From Georgenia sp. (GTDB lineage: Bacteria > Actinomycetota > Actinomycetes > Actinomycetales > Actinomycetaceae), in assembly GCA_027322565.1 (NCBI GenBank), contig DAHVRG010000187.1, positions 1 through 6,179 on the forward strand: 6,179 bases of DNA, in the 5' to 3' direction. Below, piece by piece: positions 1-5,236 of the stretch. Position numbers and translations under genes: made by a program. The notes under the pieces were generated by a model, which was given only the letters and a program-made list of their open reading frames with translations, had not been told where the DNA came from and did not search any database. How positions within the stretch are numbered: position 1 is the first letter of the stretch; each line of letters begins with the position of its first letter.

Positions 1-146
1 CCGGTGCCGGTCGGCTCCGGGCGGGCGGCGGTGACCGTGGCGCCGGGGCCGATCGTGCCGTGGTCGCGCAGCGCCTCGGTCAGCGCGCCGGGCAGGGCGG
101 CGGGGTCACCGAGCCCGGTGACCCCGCTGACGACGTCCTGCGTCAA
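1..146 (-). CDS. N-terminal fragment, possible APH/EcKinase-like phosphotransferase (cut by window edge)
   Basis: An open frame of 48 codons starts at TTG (146-144) and runs off the left edge of the window. The TTG overlaps the TGA stop of the preceding swivelling-domain gene (TTGA, 143-146), and a perfect GGAGG lies 7 bases upstream (158-154). Translational coupling is therefore very likely, and the start is well supported although it is not ATG. The visible peptide begins TQDVVSGVTGL and continues with ALTEALRDHGTIGPGATVTA and a segment ending in PEPTGTG. A short helix, then a beta strand ending in a Gly-rich turn, resembles the start of actinobacterial aminoglycoside-phosphotransferase/EcKinase-like proteins (residues near W/L-T-E-A-L-R and E-P-I-G-x-G). 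That assignment is from memory of the family pattern and rests on few residues. The catalytic loop would lie outside the window, so the function is tentative while the gene itself is fairly secure. Confidence 0.5.
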   Translation of the reverse strand, partial: MTQDVVSGVTGLGDPAALPGALTEALRDHGTIGPGATVTAARPEPTGT

Positions 147-568
147 TTCCCGGCCTCCGGGGCGGCGGCGAGCACGCGGCCGCGCTCACCGCTGGTGTCG
201 AGGCGCACGATCGTGCCGTCCGCGGGGATGATCTCGCCGCGGTCGGTCTCGACGCCCTCGGTGAAGGTGACGCTCATGATGCAGGGGATGCCGAACTCGC
301 GGGACAGGATGCCCAGGTGCGAGGTCGGCGCACCCTGCAGGGTGATCAGCCCCTTCACCCCCATCGACAGGGCGGGCGCCATGAAGGTGGTGGTGCCGCC
401 GCGGGACAGGACGATGCTCTCCTGCGCCTCACCCGACTCCATGAACGCGATGACGTCGGCGGGGGAGTCGAGCCACTTGATCGGGCCCTCCACCACCGCG
501 TCGGAGCGCAGCACCGAGGTGCCCTCGCCGACGGTGACGAACTCGGGGGCGGTCGCGGAACCGGTCAT
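143..568 (-). CDS. Stand-alone phosphohistidine swivelling (PEP-utilizer mobile) domain protein, 141 aa
   Basis: This small soluble protein is essentially one PEP-utilizing-enzyme mobile domain, the swivelling domain that carries a phosphorylated histidine in PEP synthase, pyruvate phosphate dikinase and rifampin phosphotransferase. The signature GAPTSHLGILSREFGIPCIM covers residues 79-98. His84 is the expected phospho-accepting residue, and the flanking pattern (beta strand, small residue, T-S-H, hydrophobic helix, S-R-E-x-G-I-P) is intact. Residues about 20-78 give the rest of the beta-rich domain and 104-125 the closing strands. No ATP-grasp, PEP barrel, signal peptide or membrane segment is present, so any phosphate must come from a partner protein. 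ATG at 568 has GGAG five bases upstream (577-574). It follows the unknown 422-aa gene after 23 bases, and its stop overlaps the next start. The domain assignment is strong; the substrate is unknown. Confidence 0.88.
   Translation of the reverse strand: MTGSATAPEFVTVGEGTSVLRSDAVVEGPIKWLDSPADVIAFMESGEAQESIVLSRGGTTTFMAPALSMGVKGLITLQGAPTSHLGILSREFGIPCIMSVTFTEGVETDRGEIIPADGTIVRLDTSGERGRVLAAAPEAGN
154..158 (-). promoter_or_regulatory. Shine-Dalgarno GGAGG that decides a TTG start
   Basis: On the minus strand GGAGG is followed by seven bases and then TTG (146-144). It lies inside the last codons of the swivelling-domain gene. No ATG or GTG in this frame sits better, so this site is the main reason for calling the downstream gene from TTG. 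Confidence 0.6.
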
Positions 569-591
569 CTCTTCTCCAAAAAGGGGGGTGG

Positions 592-1860
592 TCAGACGGT
601 CGGGATCAGGGCGGGGGAGAGGGGGTCCTCACCGGTGGCCGGGACGAAGCCGCAGCCGCCGATCAGCACGCGCGGCAGAACCTCCGCCGCGGTCGCCGGG
701 TCCATGAGGTGGTCGTAGGCCTGGCGGGTCAGCGGGCTGCGGCCGTACAGGTCGAGCTCGGAGATGGCGCGCTCGGTGACCCCCGCCAGCCGCAGGAACG
801 GCAGCACCATGTCGACCACGTACATCTGGACGCCGTAGTCGACCAGCTCCTCCCGCGACATGGAGCCGAACGTCTTGTACAGCTCCATCGTCTTCGTGCG
901 GCTGAGCTTGGTGATCTTCTCCAGCTCGGCCTCGTCCAGCTTGCGGATCTGCTCGACCGGGGTGTCCCAGCGGTCGCGGGCGTACACGGCGACGGCGGAC
1001 AGGTACGGCAGGTACTCCGGCGGGTCGGTGAAGGTGGTCGACAGGTCGTTGACCGTGAACGTCATGCCCTCCGGCGGGCTGAAGTACAGCGCCTGGGTCA
1101 CCGCGTGCGGCAGGTCGCTGGAGATCTCGAACCAGGAGTACGCCGGGTCGTGGAGGAAGTGGTCCCGGACGATGAGCACGCGGCCGTCCGGCATCAGGTA
1201 CGGGCCGGAGTCCGACAGGCCGAGCCGGCAGTCCATGTGCAGCAGGAAGGCCAGCAGCTGGGTGGTGGCGTTGAAGGAGGTGTAGAACGACTTGCGCTCG
1301 TCGTCGAGCTCGACGCGCTCGTCGTGGAACCGGTCGAGCCACTCCGTGCCCGCGAGGAGCGGCGCGTTGTAGGACCGGCCGGTCGCGAACATCTGCCCGT
1401 CCTCGCCCCACATGCCGCGGTAGAGGCGGCGGGAGAACTGGAACGCCCGCGCCAGCTCCTCCCTGCGGTCGCCCGGCTTGATCAGGTCGAGGCCGAGGCC
1501 GAACCCGCGGCCCGACAGCATCGGCATGCAGCAGCACCAGGCGTGCAGCAGGTTGACCTTGGTGCCGATCTCGCGGCGGGCGACGGCGCCCATCTCGATC
1601 ACGCCCTCGGCGCCCACCGCGTCGGTGATCAGCTCGAAGATCGCCGGGTAGGACGAGTACTGCTCAACGCCGGCGATGGTCTCGTACTCCTGCCGCGGGA
1701 TGAGGCCGGACTCGCCCTCGGTCGCCCGCTTGCCGAGCATGTCCCAGACGTTCCAGCCGCAGTAGGCGATGAGGTCGTTGAGCTCCTCGTCGGTCAGCGC
1801 CGCCTCGAGCAGGCGGTCCGCGCGCAGGTCGGTGACGCCGCTGCGCAGCAGGCCCCGCAC
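592..1860 (-). CDS. Conserved-looking protein of unknown family, 422 aa as the open frame stands (about 450 aa if frame restored)
   Basis: I do not recognise this family. The protein is soluble, acidic and mixed helical, rich in aromatic residues, with no signal peptide or clear membrane span. Landmarks, counted from the GTG at 1860, are a GWNVWDMLGKR segment near 35-45, a Trp plus three consecutive Cys (LHAWCCCMPML) near 105-115, a Gly-rich GRGFGLGLDL near 117-126, Asp/His-rich DHFLHDPAYSWFE near 232-244, and a C-terminal GGCGFVPATGEDP. Nothing resembles an ATP-grasp or a phosphohistidine motif. The GTG at 1860 has no good Shine-Dalgarno. In-frame codons continue upstream as LLERYRTVYEPGSAGDEQ, but the only well-placed start (ATG at 1943, GGAG eight bases before) is in another frame. 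The gene lies between the F420 oxidoreductase and the stand-alone swivelling domain, so it probably works with them. A substrate-binding or scaffold role for the phosphotransferase is only a guess. The coding call is strong and the function unknown. Confidence 0.82.
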   Translation of the reverse strand: MRGLLRSGVTDLRADRLLEAALTDEELNDLIAYCGWNVWDMLGKRATEGESGLIPRQEYETIAGVEQYSSYPAIFELITDAVGAEGVIEMGAVARREIGTKVNLLHAWCCCMPMLSGRGFGLGLDLIKPGDRREELARAFQFSRRLYRGMWGEDGQMFATGRSYNAPLLAGTEWLDRFHDERVELDDERKSFYTSFNATTQLLAFLLHMDCRLGLSDSGPYLMPDGRVLIVRDHFLHDPAYSWFEISSDLPHAVTQALYFSPPEGMTFTVNDLSTTFTDPPEYLPYLSAVAVYARDRWDTPVEQIRKLDEAELEKITKLSRTKTMELYKTFGSMSREELVDYGVQMYVVDMVLPFLRLAGVTERAISELDLYGRSPLTRQAYDHLMDPATAAEVLPRVLIGGCGFVPATGEDPLSPALIPTV

Positions 1861-1943
1861 CTGCTCGTCGCCCGCCGAACCGGGCTCGTAGACGGTCCGG
1901 TAGCGCTCAAGCAGCGCGCTGAGGGGGCCGTGTCGTTGCTCAT
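1861..1943 (-). other. Probable true 5' end of the unknown gene, out of frame by one base (C5 run at 1923-1927)
   Basis: The ATG at 1943-1941 overlaps the TGA of the oxidoreductase gene (ATGA, 1940-1943) and has GGAG at 1955-1952, an ideal spacing of eight. As written it reads MSNDTAPSARCL and stops at 1794 after 49 codons of unlikely composition. With one extra C in the five-C run (minus strand GGCCCCCTCAG, plus positions 1923-1927), the same ATG reads MSNDTAPLSALLERYRTVYE and joins the 422-codon frame exactly, giving 450 residues. The codons between the run and 1860 have high GC3 and normal residues in the downstream frame. Either the run has lost a base in assembly, or the gene is genuinely frameshifted and perhaps started further in. 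Ribosomal slippage is possible but has no other support here. Confidence 0.65.
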
Positions 1944-3028
1944 GCGTCGGTCTCCGTTCGGATCAGCTTCCGGTAGGCGTGGATCACGGGTTCGAGTTCG
2001 GCGGGGGACGAGCAGTGCATGATGACGCCGTCGACGCCGAGGTCGAACTGGGCCCGGATGCTGCGGGCGCAGTTCTCGGCGGAGCCGGTGGCAGCGGCCT
2101 CCAGCCAGGAGGACGGCAGGATCTCGGCGATGTGCTCGATCTCCGACGGGGTCGCGACCGTGTCGGCCCAGCCCTTCAGCCCGGCGACGACCGGGTCGGC
2201 GCGGAACCTGTCGAGCTCGGCGGGGTCCCACTCGTTCGTGCGGACCAGCAGGTCGCCGTACACCTGCAGGTAGGTGGCCAGCCGGGCGGCGGTGCGGCGC
2301 AGCTGGACGTCCTCGGGCAGGTGGTCCGGCACGGTCGCGAAGCACGACCACACCTGCACCGACGCCGGGTCGCGCCCGGCCTTCTCCGCGGCCTCGCGGA
2401 CGTGGGCGACGCAGCGCTTCACCGTCTCGTCGGCGAAGTAGGTGTGCAGCACGACGAAGTCGGCGGCGCGGCCGGCGAGGGCGAGGGTGGCCGGGCCGAA
2501 CGCGGTCAGGCCGATGGGGATGTCCTCGTCGAAGCCGGGGTCGAGCTTGAGCTGCGGGTACTTTCCGGCCGGCCCGTCGTGGCCGGTGATCGTCTCACCG
2601 CGCCAGAGCCGGCGCATCAGGCCGATGAAGTCCTCCATCTGCGCGGTGGTCACCGGGGGCAGGCCGAACGCGTCGAGCTGCGGGCGCAGGCCGCGGCCGA
2701 GGCCGAGCCCGAAGCGGCCGCCGGTGAGGCGGTGCAGGGTCGTCGCCCACGCCGCGGTCACCGCGGGGTGCCGCGTGTTGTGGTTGGTGGCGGCGGTGGC
2801 GATCCGGAGCCGCTCGGTGACGGCGCCGGCGGCGCCGGTCAGCGTCGCCGCCTCCTTCACGTTGAACCGCTCGGACAGGAAGGCGGTGTGGAGCCCGAGC
2901 CGCTCGGCGTCGCGCAGTTCGTCGAGCATGGTGCGGGGAGACTCGACGTGCCCGGCCAGCGTGTAGAAGCCGAGCCGGTCGAGCGGCGAATCGATGGGGA
3001 CTGAAGTGCTCTTCGGAGTAGGGGACAC
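1940..3028 (-). CDS. LLM class F420-dependent oxidoreductase, MSMEG_2249 (TIGR03857) type, 362 aa
   Basis: This is a luciferase-like (TIM-barrel) oxidoreductase of the branch that uses reduced coenzyme F420 for hydride transfer; the substrate is not known for this subfamily. Recognisable landmarks, counted from GTG 3028, are LGFYTLAGHVESPR (19-32), LSERFNVKEAATLTGAAGAV (51-70), TNHNTRHPAVTAAW (81-94), LTGGRFGLGLGRGL (101-114), MEDFIGLMRRLWRGE (131-145), LTAFGPATLALAGRAADFVV (174-193), and SCFATVPDH (228-236) followed by RLATYLQVYGDLLVRTNEWD (249-268). The run of family-specific blocks and the length fit well. A TTG at 3061 would add 11 residues but has no ribosome site, whereas GTG at 3028 has AGGAAGGG seven bases upstream (3043-3036). 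The stop overlaps the start of the next gene (ATGA), so the two are probably co-translated. Cytoplasmic. Family membership is strong; the F420 preference rests on family knowledge. Confidence 0.88.
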   Translation of the reverse strand: MSPTPKSTSVPIDSPLDRLGFYTLAGHVESPRTMLDELRDAERLGLHTAFLSERFNVKEAATLTGAAGAVTERLRIATAATNHNTRHPAVTAAWATTLHRLTGGRFGLGLGRGLRPQLDAFGLPPVTTAQMEDFIGLMRRLWRGETITGHDGPAGKYPQLKLDPGFDEDIPIGLTAFGPATLALAGRAADFVVLHTYFADETVKRCVAHVREAAEKAGRDPASVQVWSCFATVPDHLPEDVQLRRTAARLATYLQVYGDLLVRTNEWDPAELDRFRADPVVAGLKGWADTVATPSEIEHIAEILPSSWLEAAATGSAENCARSIRAQFDLGVDGVIMHCSSPAELEPVIHAYRKLIRTETDA

Positions 3029-3035
3029 GCCGGGA

Positions 3036-3043
3036 CCCTTCCT
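3036..3043 (-). promoter_or_regulatory. Shine-Dalgarno AGGAAGGG that decides the GTG start at 3028
   Basis: The minus strand reads AGGAAGGG, seven bases, then GTG. The alternative TTG at 3061 has only GGCACGTTC before it. The site therefore selects GTG 3028 and trims 11 residues from the longest open frame. Confidence 0.6.
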
Positions 3044-3068
3044 CGTGACCAGGGGATGCAAGAACGTG

Positions 3069-3083
3069 CCGGCGTACCGCCGG
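3069..3083. repeat. Short palindrome CCGGCG-TAC-CGCCGG upstream of the oxidoreductase gene
   Basis: A perfect 6-bp inverted repeat with a 3-bp centre lies 41 bases upstream of the GTG start. It could be an operator or a small hairpin in the leader. No convincing -35/-10 pair is visible in 3029-3100, so whether this gene block has its own promoter is unclear. Confidence 0.35.
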
Positions 3084-3100
3084 ATGCGATGCGGAATGCT

Positions 3101-3147
3101 CCGCCCGAGCCGCCGGTGGTCCGGTGGAGCACCGGCGGCTCAGGCGG
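3101..3147 (-). terminator. Long terminator-like hairpin after the 580-aa gene
   Basis: GAGCCGCCGGTG (3107-3118) pairs perfectly with CACCGGCGGCTC (3130-3141) around an 11-base loop. A further five pairs (CCGCC 3101-3105 with GGCGG 3143-3147) lie beyond one mismatch at 3106/3142. On the minus-strand RNA that mismatch is a U-G wobble, so the 18-bp stem is continuous in the direction of transcription. On the plus strand it is C-A, unpaired. It starts 33 bases after the TGA of the 580-aa gene. There is no T tract after the stem on the minus strand, so it fits the tract-less hairpins common in GC-rich actinobacteria. It may terminate transcription, or only attenuate it or stabilise the upstream mRNA end before the oxidoreductase block. 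Confidence 0.6.
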
Positions 3148-3180
3148 GTTTCAAGGAACGGGGGCGCCCGACCGGGACGG

Positions 3181-4923
3181 TCAGGGCTCGATGACCGTCA
3201 CCGTGGCGGTGGTGCCGTCGACCTCGATGAGGGCGCCGTCCTTGATCCGCGACGACGCCTGGGTCGCGGACACGACGCAGGGGATGCCGAGTTCGCGGCT
3301 CACGATCGCCGCGTGCGAGAACGGCGCGCCCACGTCGACGACGACCGCCGCGGCCGGAACGAACAGCGGCGTCCACGACGGGTCGGTGATCGGCGCGACG
3401 AGGATTTCGCCCGGCTCCAGTGCGGTCGGGTCGTCGGGCGAGGTGATGACCCGGGCGCGTCCGCGGGCGACGCCGCCGCAGCCGGGCACGCCCTGGATGA
3501 CGGTGCCGGCCTCGACCCCGTCGACGCTCTTCTCCGAACGCCGCGGCCAGGTCTCCACCGGGTCGGGCCGGCCGACCACGACGAACGGCGGCTCGCGGTC
3601 GAACAGGTCCTCGTAGACCCGCTCCCGCTCCTCCAGCACCTCGGTGAAGTCGCCCGGCTTCTCCAGGAACTTCGGCAGCTCGTCGCCGAACAGCATGAAG
3701 ATCTGCAGCGGTGAGCGCAGGGCGCCCGCGGCGTGGTGGCGCCTGCCCAGCTCCAGCGCGGGCAGCCGCAGCTCGTGGATCAGCTTCGCGCACGCGGTGC
3801 GGCTGCGCTCCCGGCCCCGCAGCCACAGCGCCGCGCCGTGCAGCGCCGCCTCGAACTGCGCGAGCGCCTCGGCGTCGCCGGCGAGCGCCTCGCGCACCTG
3901 CTTCGTGGCCTCCTCCCGCTGCGCGACGCGCTCGGCGTTCTTCGCCGCGGGGGACTCCTCGTCGGGGACGCCGCGCATGCGGTCCACGGTGGACAGGACG
4001 GGGGTGGGGTCGATGCCCCACGTCTTCGCCCGGATCTCCCACTCGGACTGGCCGCGGAAGTCCCACTCGGACAGGAAGGCGTCCAGCTTGGCGGTGAACG
4101 CCGCGACCTCGGGGTCGTCGGACGCCTTGAGCCGCTCGTGGAGCTCGGTCATGGGCACCGAGTCGAACAGCTCGGCGACCTTCCCCTCGCGGGCCAGGCG
4201 GGACAGCTCCCACATGCCGGTGGACGGCCCGGTGGAGTCCACGTCGCCGATGCCCGCGACGAGCGTCAGCGACAGCTCCGGCCGGCCGACGGCCTCGGCG
4301 ATCTGCGCGACCGCGCCGAGCCCGACGCCGCACTTGAGGCTGGCCTCCATGTGGCGCCGCAGCATCGGCCGGAACACGTCGCCGAAGGAGGTGAGGCGCT
4401 CGACCAGCTCGGCGTCGGTGAGCGCCGAGAGGTCCGGCCGGTTCTTGCGGATCTCGTCGACGGTGCGCCGGTCGTCGTCGTAGGCGGCGAGGTCGGTGGC
4501 GCCGAGCACTTCGTTGGCCAGCCACTCGCCCGCCTTCGCGGAGAACTCGGGGTTCTCGTCGAAGTCCCGCTTCTCGCTCTCGTAGGACGGGATGCCCGGC
4601 ATGTCGCCGAAGTACTGCAGGTCCACGGCCTCGGGGGTCATGCCGGGGACCCGCACGCCGAACAGCCGCATCAGCGACATGTTGATGTACAGGTAACTGC
4701 CGAAGGCCGGGAGGTTGTTGTGCTCGACCTCCTTGTCGTAGAGGTCGTGGTCCCACACCCGGCACGCGACGAACGCGTCGTCCCAGGCCGGGGACAGGTT
4801 GGCCTGGAAGCCCACGGACGCGTTCAACGGGCTGATCGGATCGGGGAAGATCTCGCCGACATTGGCACGCGAGTACAGGGGGAACGTCTTGGACGCCCGG
4901 TCGTAGATGGGCCACCTGCTCAT
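3181..4923 (-). CDS. PEP-utilizing-enzyme-like protein: helical domain plus C-terminal phosphohistidine swivelling domain, 580 aa
   Basis: The C-terminal part (about 476-580) is a PEP-utilizer mobile domain: GVARGRARVI (484-493), LEPGEILVAPITDPSWTPLF (502-521), and then GAPFSHAAIVSRELGIPCVV (532-551) with His537 as the expected phosphohistidine. The N-terminal part contains SRANVGEIFPDPISPLN (18-34), like the start of the central helical, substrate-contacting region of rifampin-phosphotransferase-type enzymes. The middle is long and helical, with an Arg-rich RGRERSRTACAKLIHELRLP stretch (369-388) typical before the swivelling domain. The ATP-grasp (PPDK_N) domain that phosphorylates the His in PEP synthase and rifampin phosphotransferase is absent, and so is the PEP/pyruvate barrel. 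The protein therefore probably needs a separate ATP-binding partner, as in phenylphosphate synthase. ATG 4923 is chosen because GAGGAAGAGG lies just upstream. A GTG at 5046 is also in frame but lies upstream of the predicted promoter. Cytoplasmic. Domain call strong, substrate unknown. Confidence 0.85.
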   Translation of the reverse strand: MSRWPIYDRASKTFPLYSRANVGEIFPDPISPLNASVGFQANLSPAWDDAFVACRVWDHDLYDKEVEHNNLPAFGSYLYINMSLMRLFGVRVPGMTPEAVDLQYFGDMPGIPSYESEKRDFDENPEFSAKAGEWLANEVLGATDLAAYDDDRRTVDEIRKNRPDLSALTDAELVERLTSFGDVFRPMLRRHMEASLKCGVGLGAVAQIAEAVGRPELSLTLVAGIGDVDSTGPSTGMWELSRLAREGKVAELFDSVPMTELHERLKASDDPEVAAFTAKLDAFLSEWDFRGQSEWEIRAKTWGIDPTPVLSTVDRMRGVPDEESPAAKNAERVAQREEATKQVREALAGDAEALAQFEAALHGAALWLRGRERSRTACAKLIHELRLPALELGRRHHAAGALRSPLQIFMLFGDELPKFLEKPGDFTEVLEERERVYEDLFDREPPFVVVGRPDPVETWPRRSEKSVDGVEAGTVIQGVPGCGGVARGRARVITSPDDPTALEPGEILVAPITDPSWTPLFVPAAAVVVDVGAPFSHAAIVSRELGIPCVVSATQASSRIKDGALIEVDGTTATVTVIEP

Positions 4924-5002
4924 AGGACCTCTTCCTCGCCCTGGAAAGGACTTGACTGAGCCACCGCGCGACTTCGCGGCTCCCTCTTTAGTGACTCTGG
5001 GT

Positions 5003-5018
5003 TCACATTCTGATGTGA
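5003..5018. promoter_or_regulatory. Perfect 16-bp operator-like palindrome TCACAT-N4-ATGTGA covering the -10
   Basis: TCACAT (5003-5008) and ATGTGA (5013-5018) are exact reverse complements around TCTG. The site lies symmetrically over the predicted -10 hexamer (5007-5012), so a dimeric regulator bound here would block RNA polymerase. Regulators of the TetR, GntR or MarR type use sites of this kind. The regulator gene is not in the window and I cannot assign a family from the half-site. Confidence 0.6.
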
Positions 5019-5036
5019 TGTCGCGCACCCTGTCAA
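5007..5036 (-). promoter_or_regulatory. Sigma70-type promoter for the 580-aa gene: TTGACA - 18 bp - CAGAAT
   Basis: On the minus strand a perfect -35 hexamer TTGACA (5036-5031) is separated by 18 bases from CAGAAT (5012-5007), a four-of-six match to the -10 consensus that keeps the key A at position 2 and T at position 6. Transcription would begin near 5000, leaving a leader of about 77 bases to ATG 4923. It is the only such pair I find in the gap and it points at the 580-aa gene. Confidence 0.6.
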
Positions 5037-5040
5037 GGGT
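5027..5040. promoter_or_regulatory. Second inverted repeat ACCCT-N4-AGGGT covering the -35
   Basis: ACCCT (5027-5031) and AGGGT (5036-5040) are exact reverse complements around GTCA. The repeat surrounds the TTGACA -35 box. It has the same arm-N4-arm layout as the palindrome over the -10, with centres 23 bp apart, about two turns of helix. The arm sequence differs, so it may bind a second factor or be incidental. Confidence 0.4.
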
Positions 5041-5159
5041 TGCCACCGGAAGGTTTCAGCGGGTTGGGGTGCAGGGTAACCCACGGCGCCGGAAGGTACT
5101 CAGGGCTCTTTAACTGGGAAAAGTTGGCGGCGGGCATGCCGGAGCCGTCCGGCGACGCC

Positions 5160-5194
5160 GAACCGGCCGCGACCGGGACGGTCGCGGCTGGTTC
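5160..5194 (-). terminator. Terminator-like inverted repeat after the crotonase gene
   Basis: GAACC-G-GCCGCGACCG (5160-5175) pairs with CGGTCGCGGC-T-GGTTC (5179-5194) around a 3-base loop. That gives ten perfect pairs, one G-T position and five more pairs. It lies 42 bases after the TAA of the crotonase gene. On the minus-strand transcript the odd position is A-C, so the inner ten pairs are the solid part; the plus-strand RNA would pair throughout. No T tract follows on the minus strand. It probably ends the crotonase transcript and separates it from the next promoter. Confidence 0.55.
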
Positions 5195-5208
5195 GTGACG
5201 CAAGGATA

Positions 5209-5218
5209 GTTCGCGAAC
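5209..5218. repeat. Perfect 10-bp palindrome GTTCGCGAAC, with a third GTTC arm nearby
   Basis: GTTCGCGAAC is fully self-complementary, and four bases later another GTTC (5223-5226) makes GAAC-GGAG-GTTC a second inverted repeat sharing the GAAC arm. The cluster sits 11-28 bases after the crotonase stop. Its arms resemble those of actinobacterial SOS boxes (CGAAC-N4-GTTCG), but the order and spacing are not those of a LexA site, so no regulator is assigned. Confidence 0.3.
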
Positions 5219-5236
5219 GGAGGTTCTCGTTTATTG

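Larger units (their letters stand above)
4924..5236. other. Gene-free regulatory stretch of about 310 bases between the crotonase and the 580-aa gene
   Basis: No credible gene is seen on either strand. From right to left it holds the palindrome GTTCGCGAAC (5209-5218) and a large inverted repeat (5160-5194) just after the crotonase stop. It also holds a palindromic GGGT-A-ACCC and two copies of CCGGAAGGT (5089-5097 and 5046-5054). The promoter with its overlapping operators follows, and then a roughly 77-base leader. The leader contains a small CCGCG/CGCGG inverted repeat (4964-4968 with 4975-4979). Base composition is less GC rich than in the genes, as expected for a promoter region. Confidence 0.7.

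Noticed and set aside
1794..1943. A separate 49-codon gene from ATG 1943 in its own frame
   Set aside because: After the first seven residues the composition is Ser/Arg/Ala/Cys-rich and unlike a real protein. One added C restores a sensible N-terminus of the downstream gene, so it is read as a frameshift.
709..3004. Long plus-strand open frames (for example 709-2022 and 1979-3004) opposite the unknown gene and the oxidoreductase
   Set aside because: They are antisense to genes with clear domain patterns, have Arg/Gly/Ala/Val-biased translation with no motifs and no suitable ribosome sites.
3029..3061. TTG start at 3061 for the F420 oxidoreductase
   Set aside because: No ribosome site precedes it, while GTG 3028 has AGGAAGGG at seven bases.
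3140..4915. Long open frame antisense-phase to the 580-aa gene on the same strand (591 codons), very rich in Arg, Gly, Ala and Pro
   Set aside because: It overlaps the 580-aa gene completely in another frame, has low-complexity composition, and lacks domains. It is a typical GC-rich shadow frame.
4924..5046. Upstream extension of the 580-aa gene to a GTG at 5046, adding 41 residues
   Set aside because: The extension lies across the promoter and both operator-like repeats, starts before the predicted transcription start, has no Shine-Dalgarno, and ATG 4923 has a good one.
4907..5113. 68-codon plus-strand open frame across the intergenic region
   Set aside because: It overlaps the promoter and the 5' end of the 580-aa gene, has no Shine-Dalgarno and shows no recognisable feature.
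5209..5218. LexA/SOS box at GTTCGCGAAC
   Set aside because: The half-sites are in the wrong order and spacing for CGAAC-N4-GTTCG, and the site follows a stop codon rather than preceding a gene.
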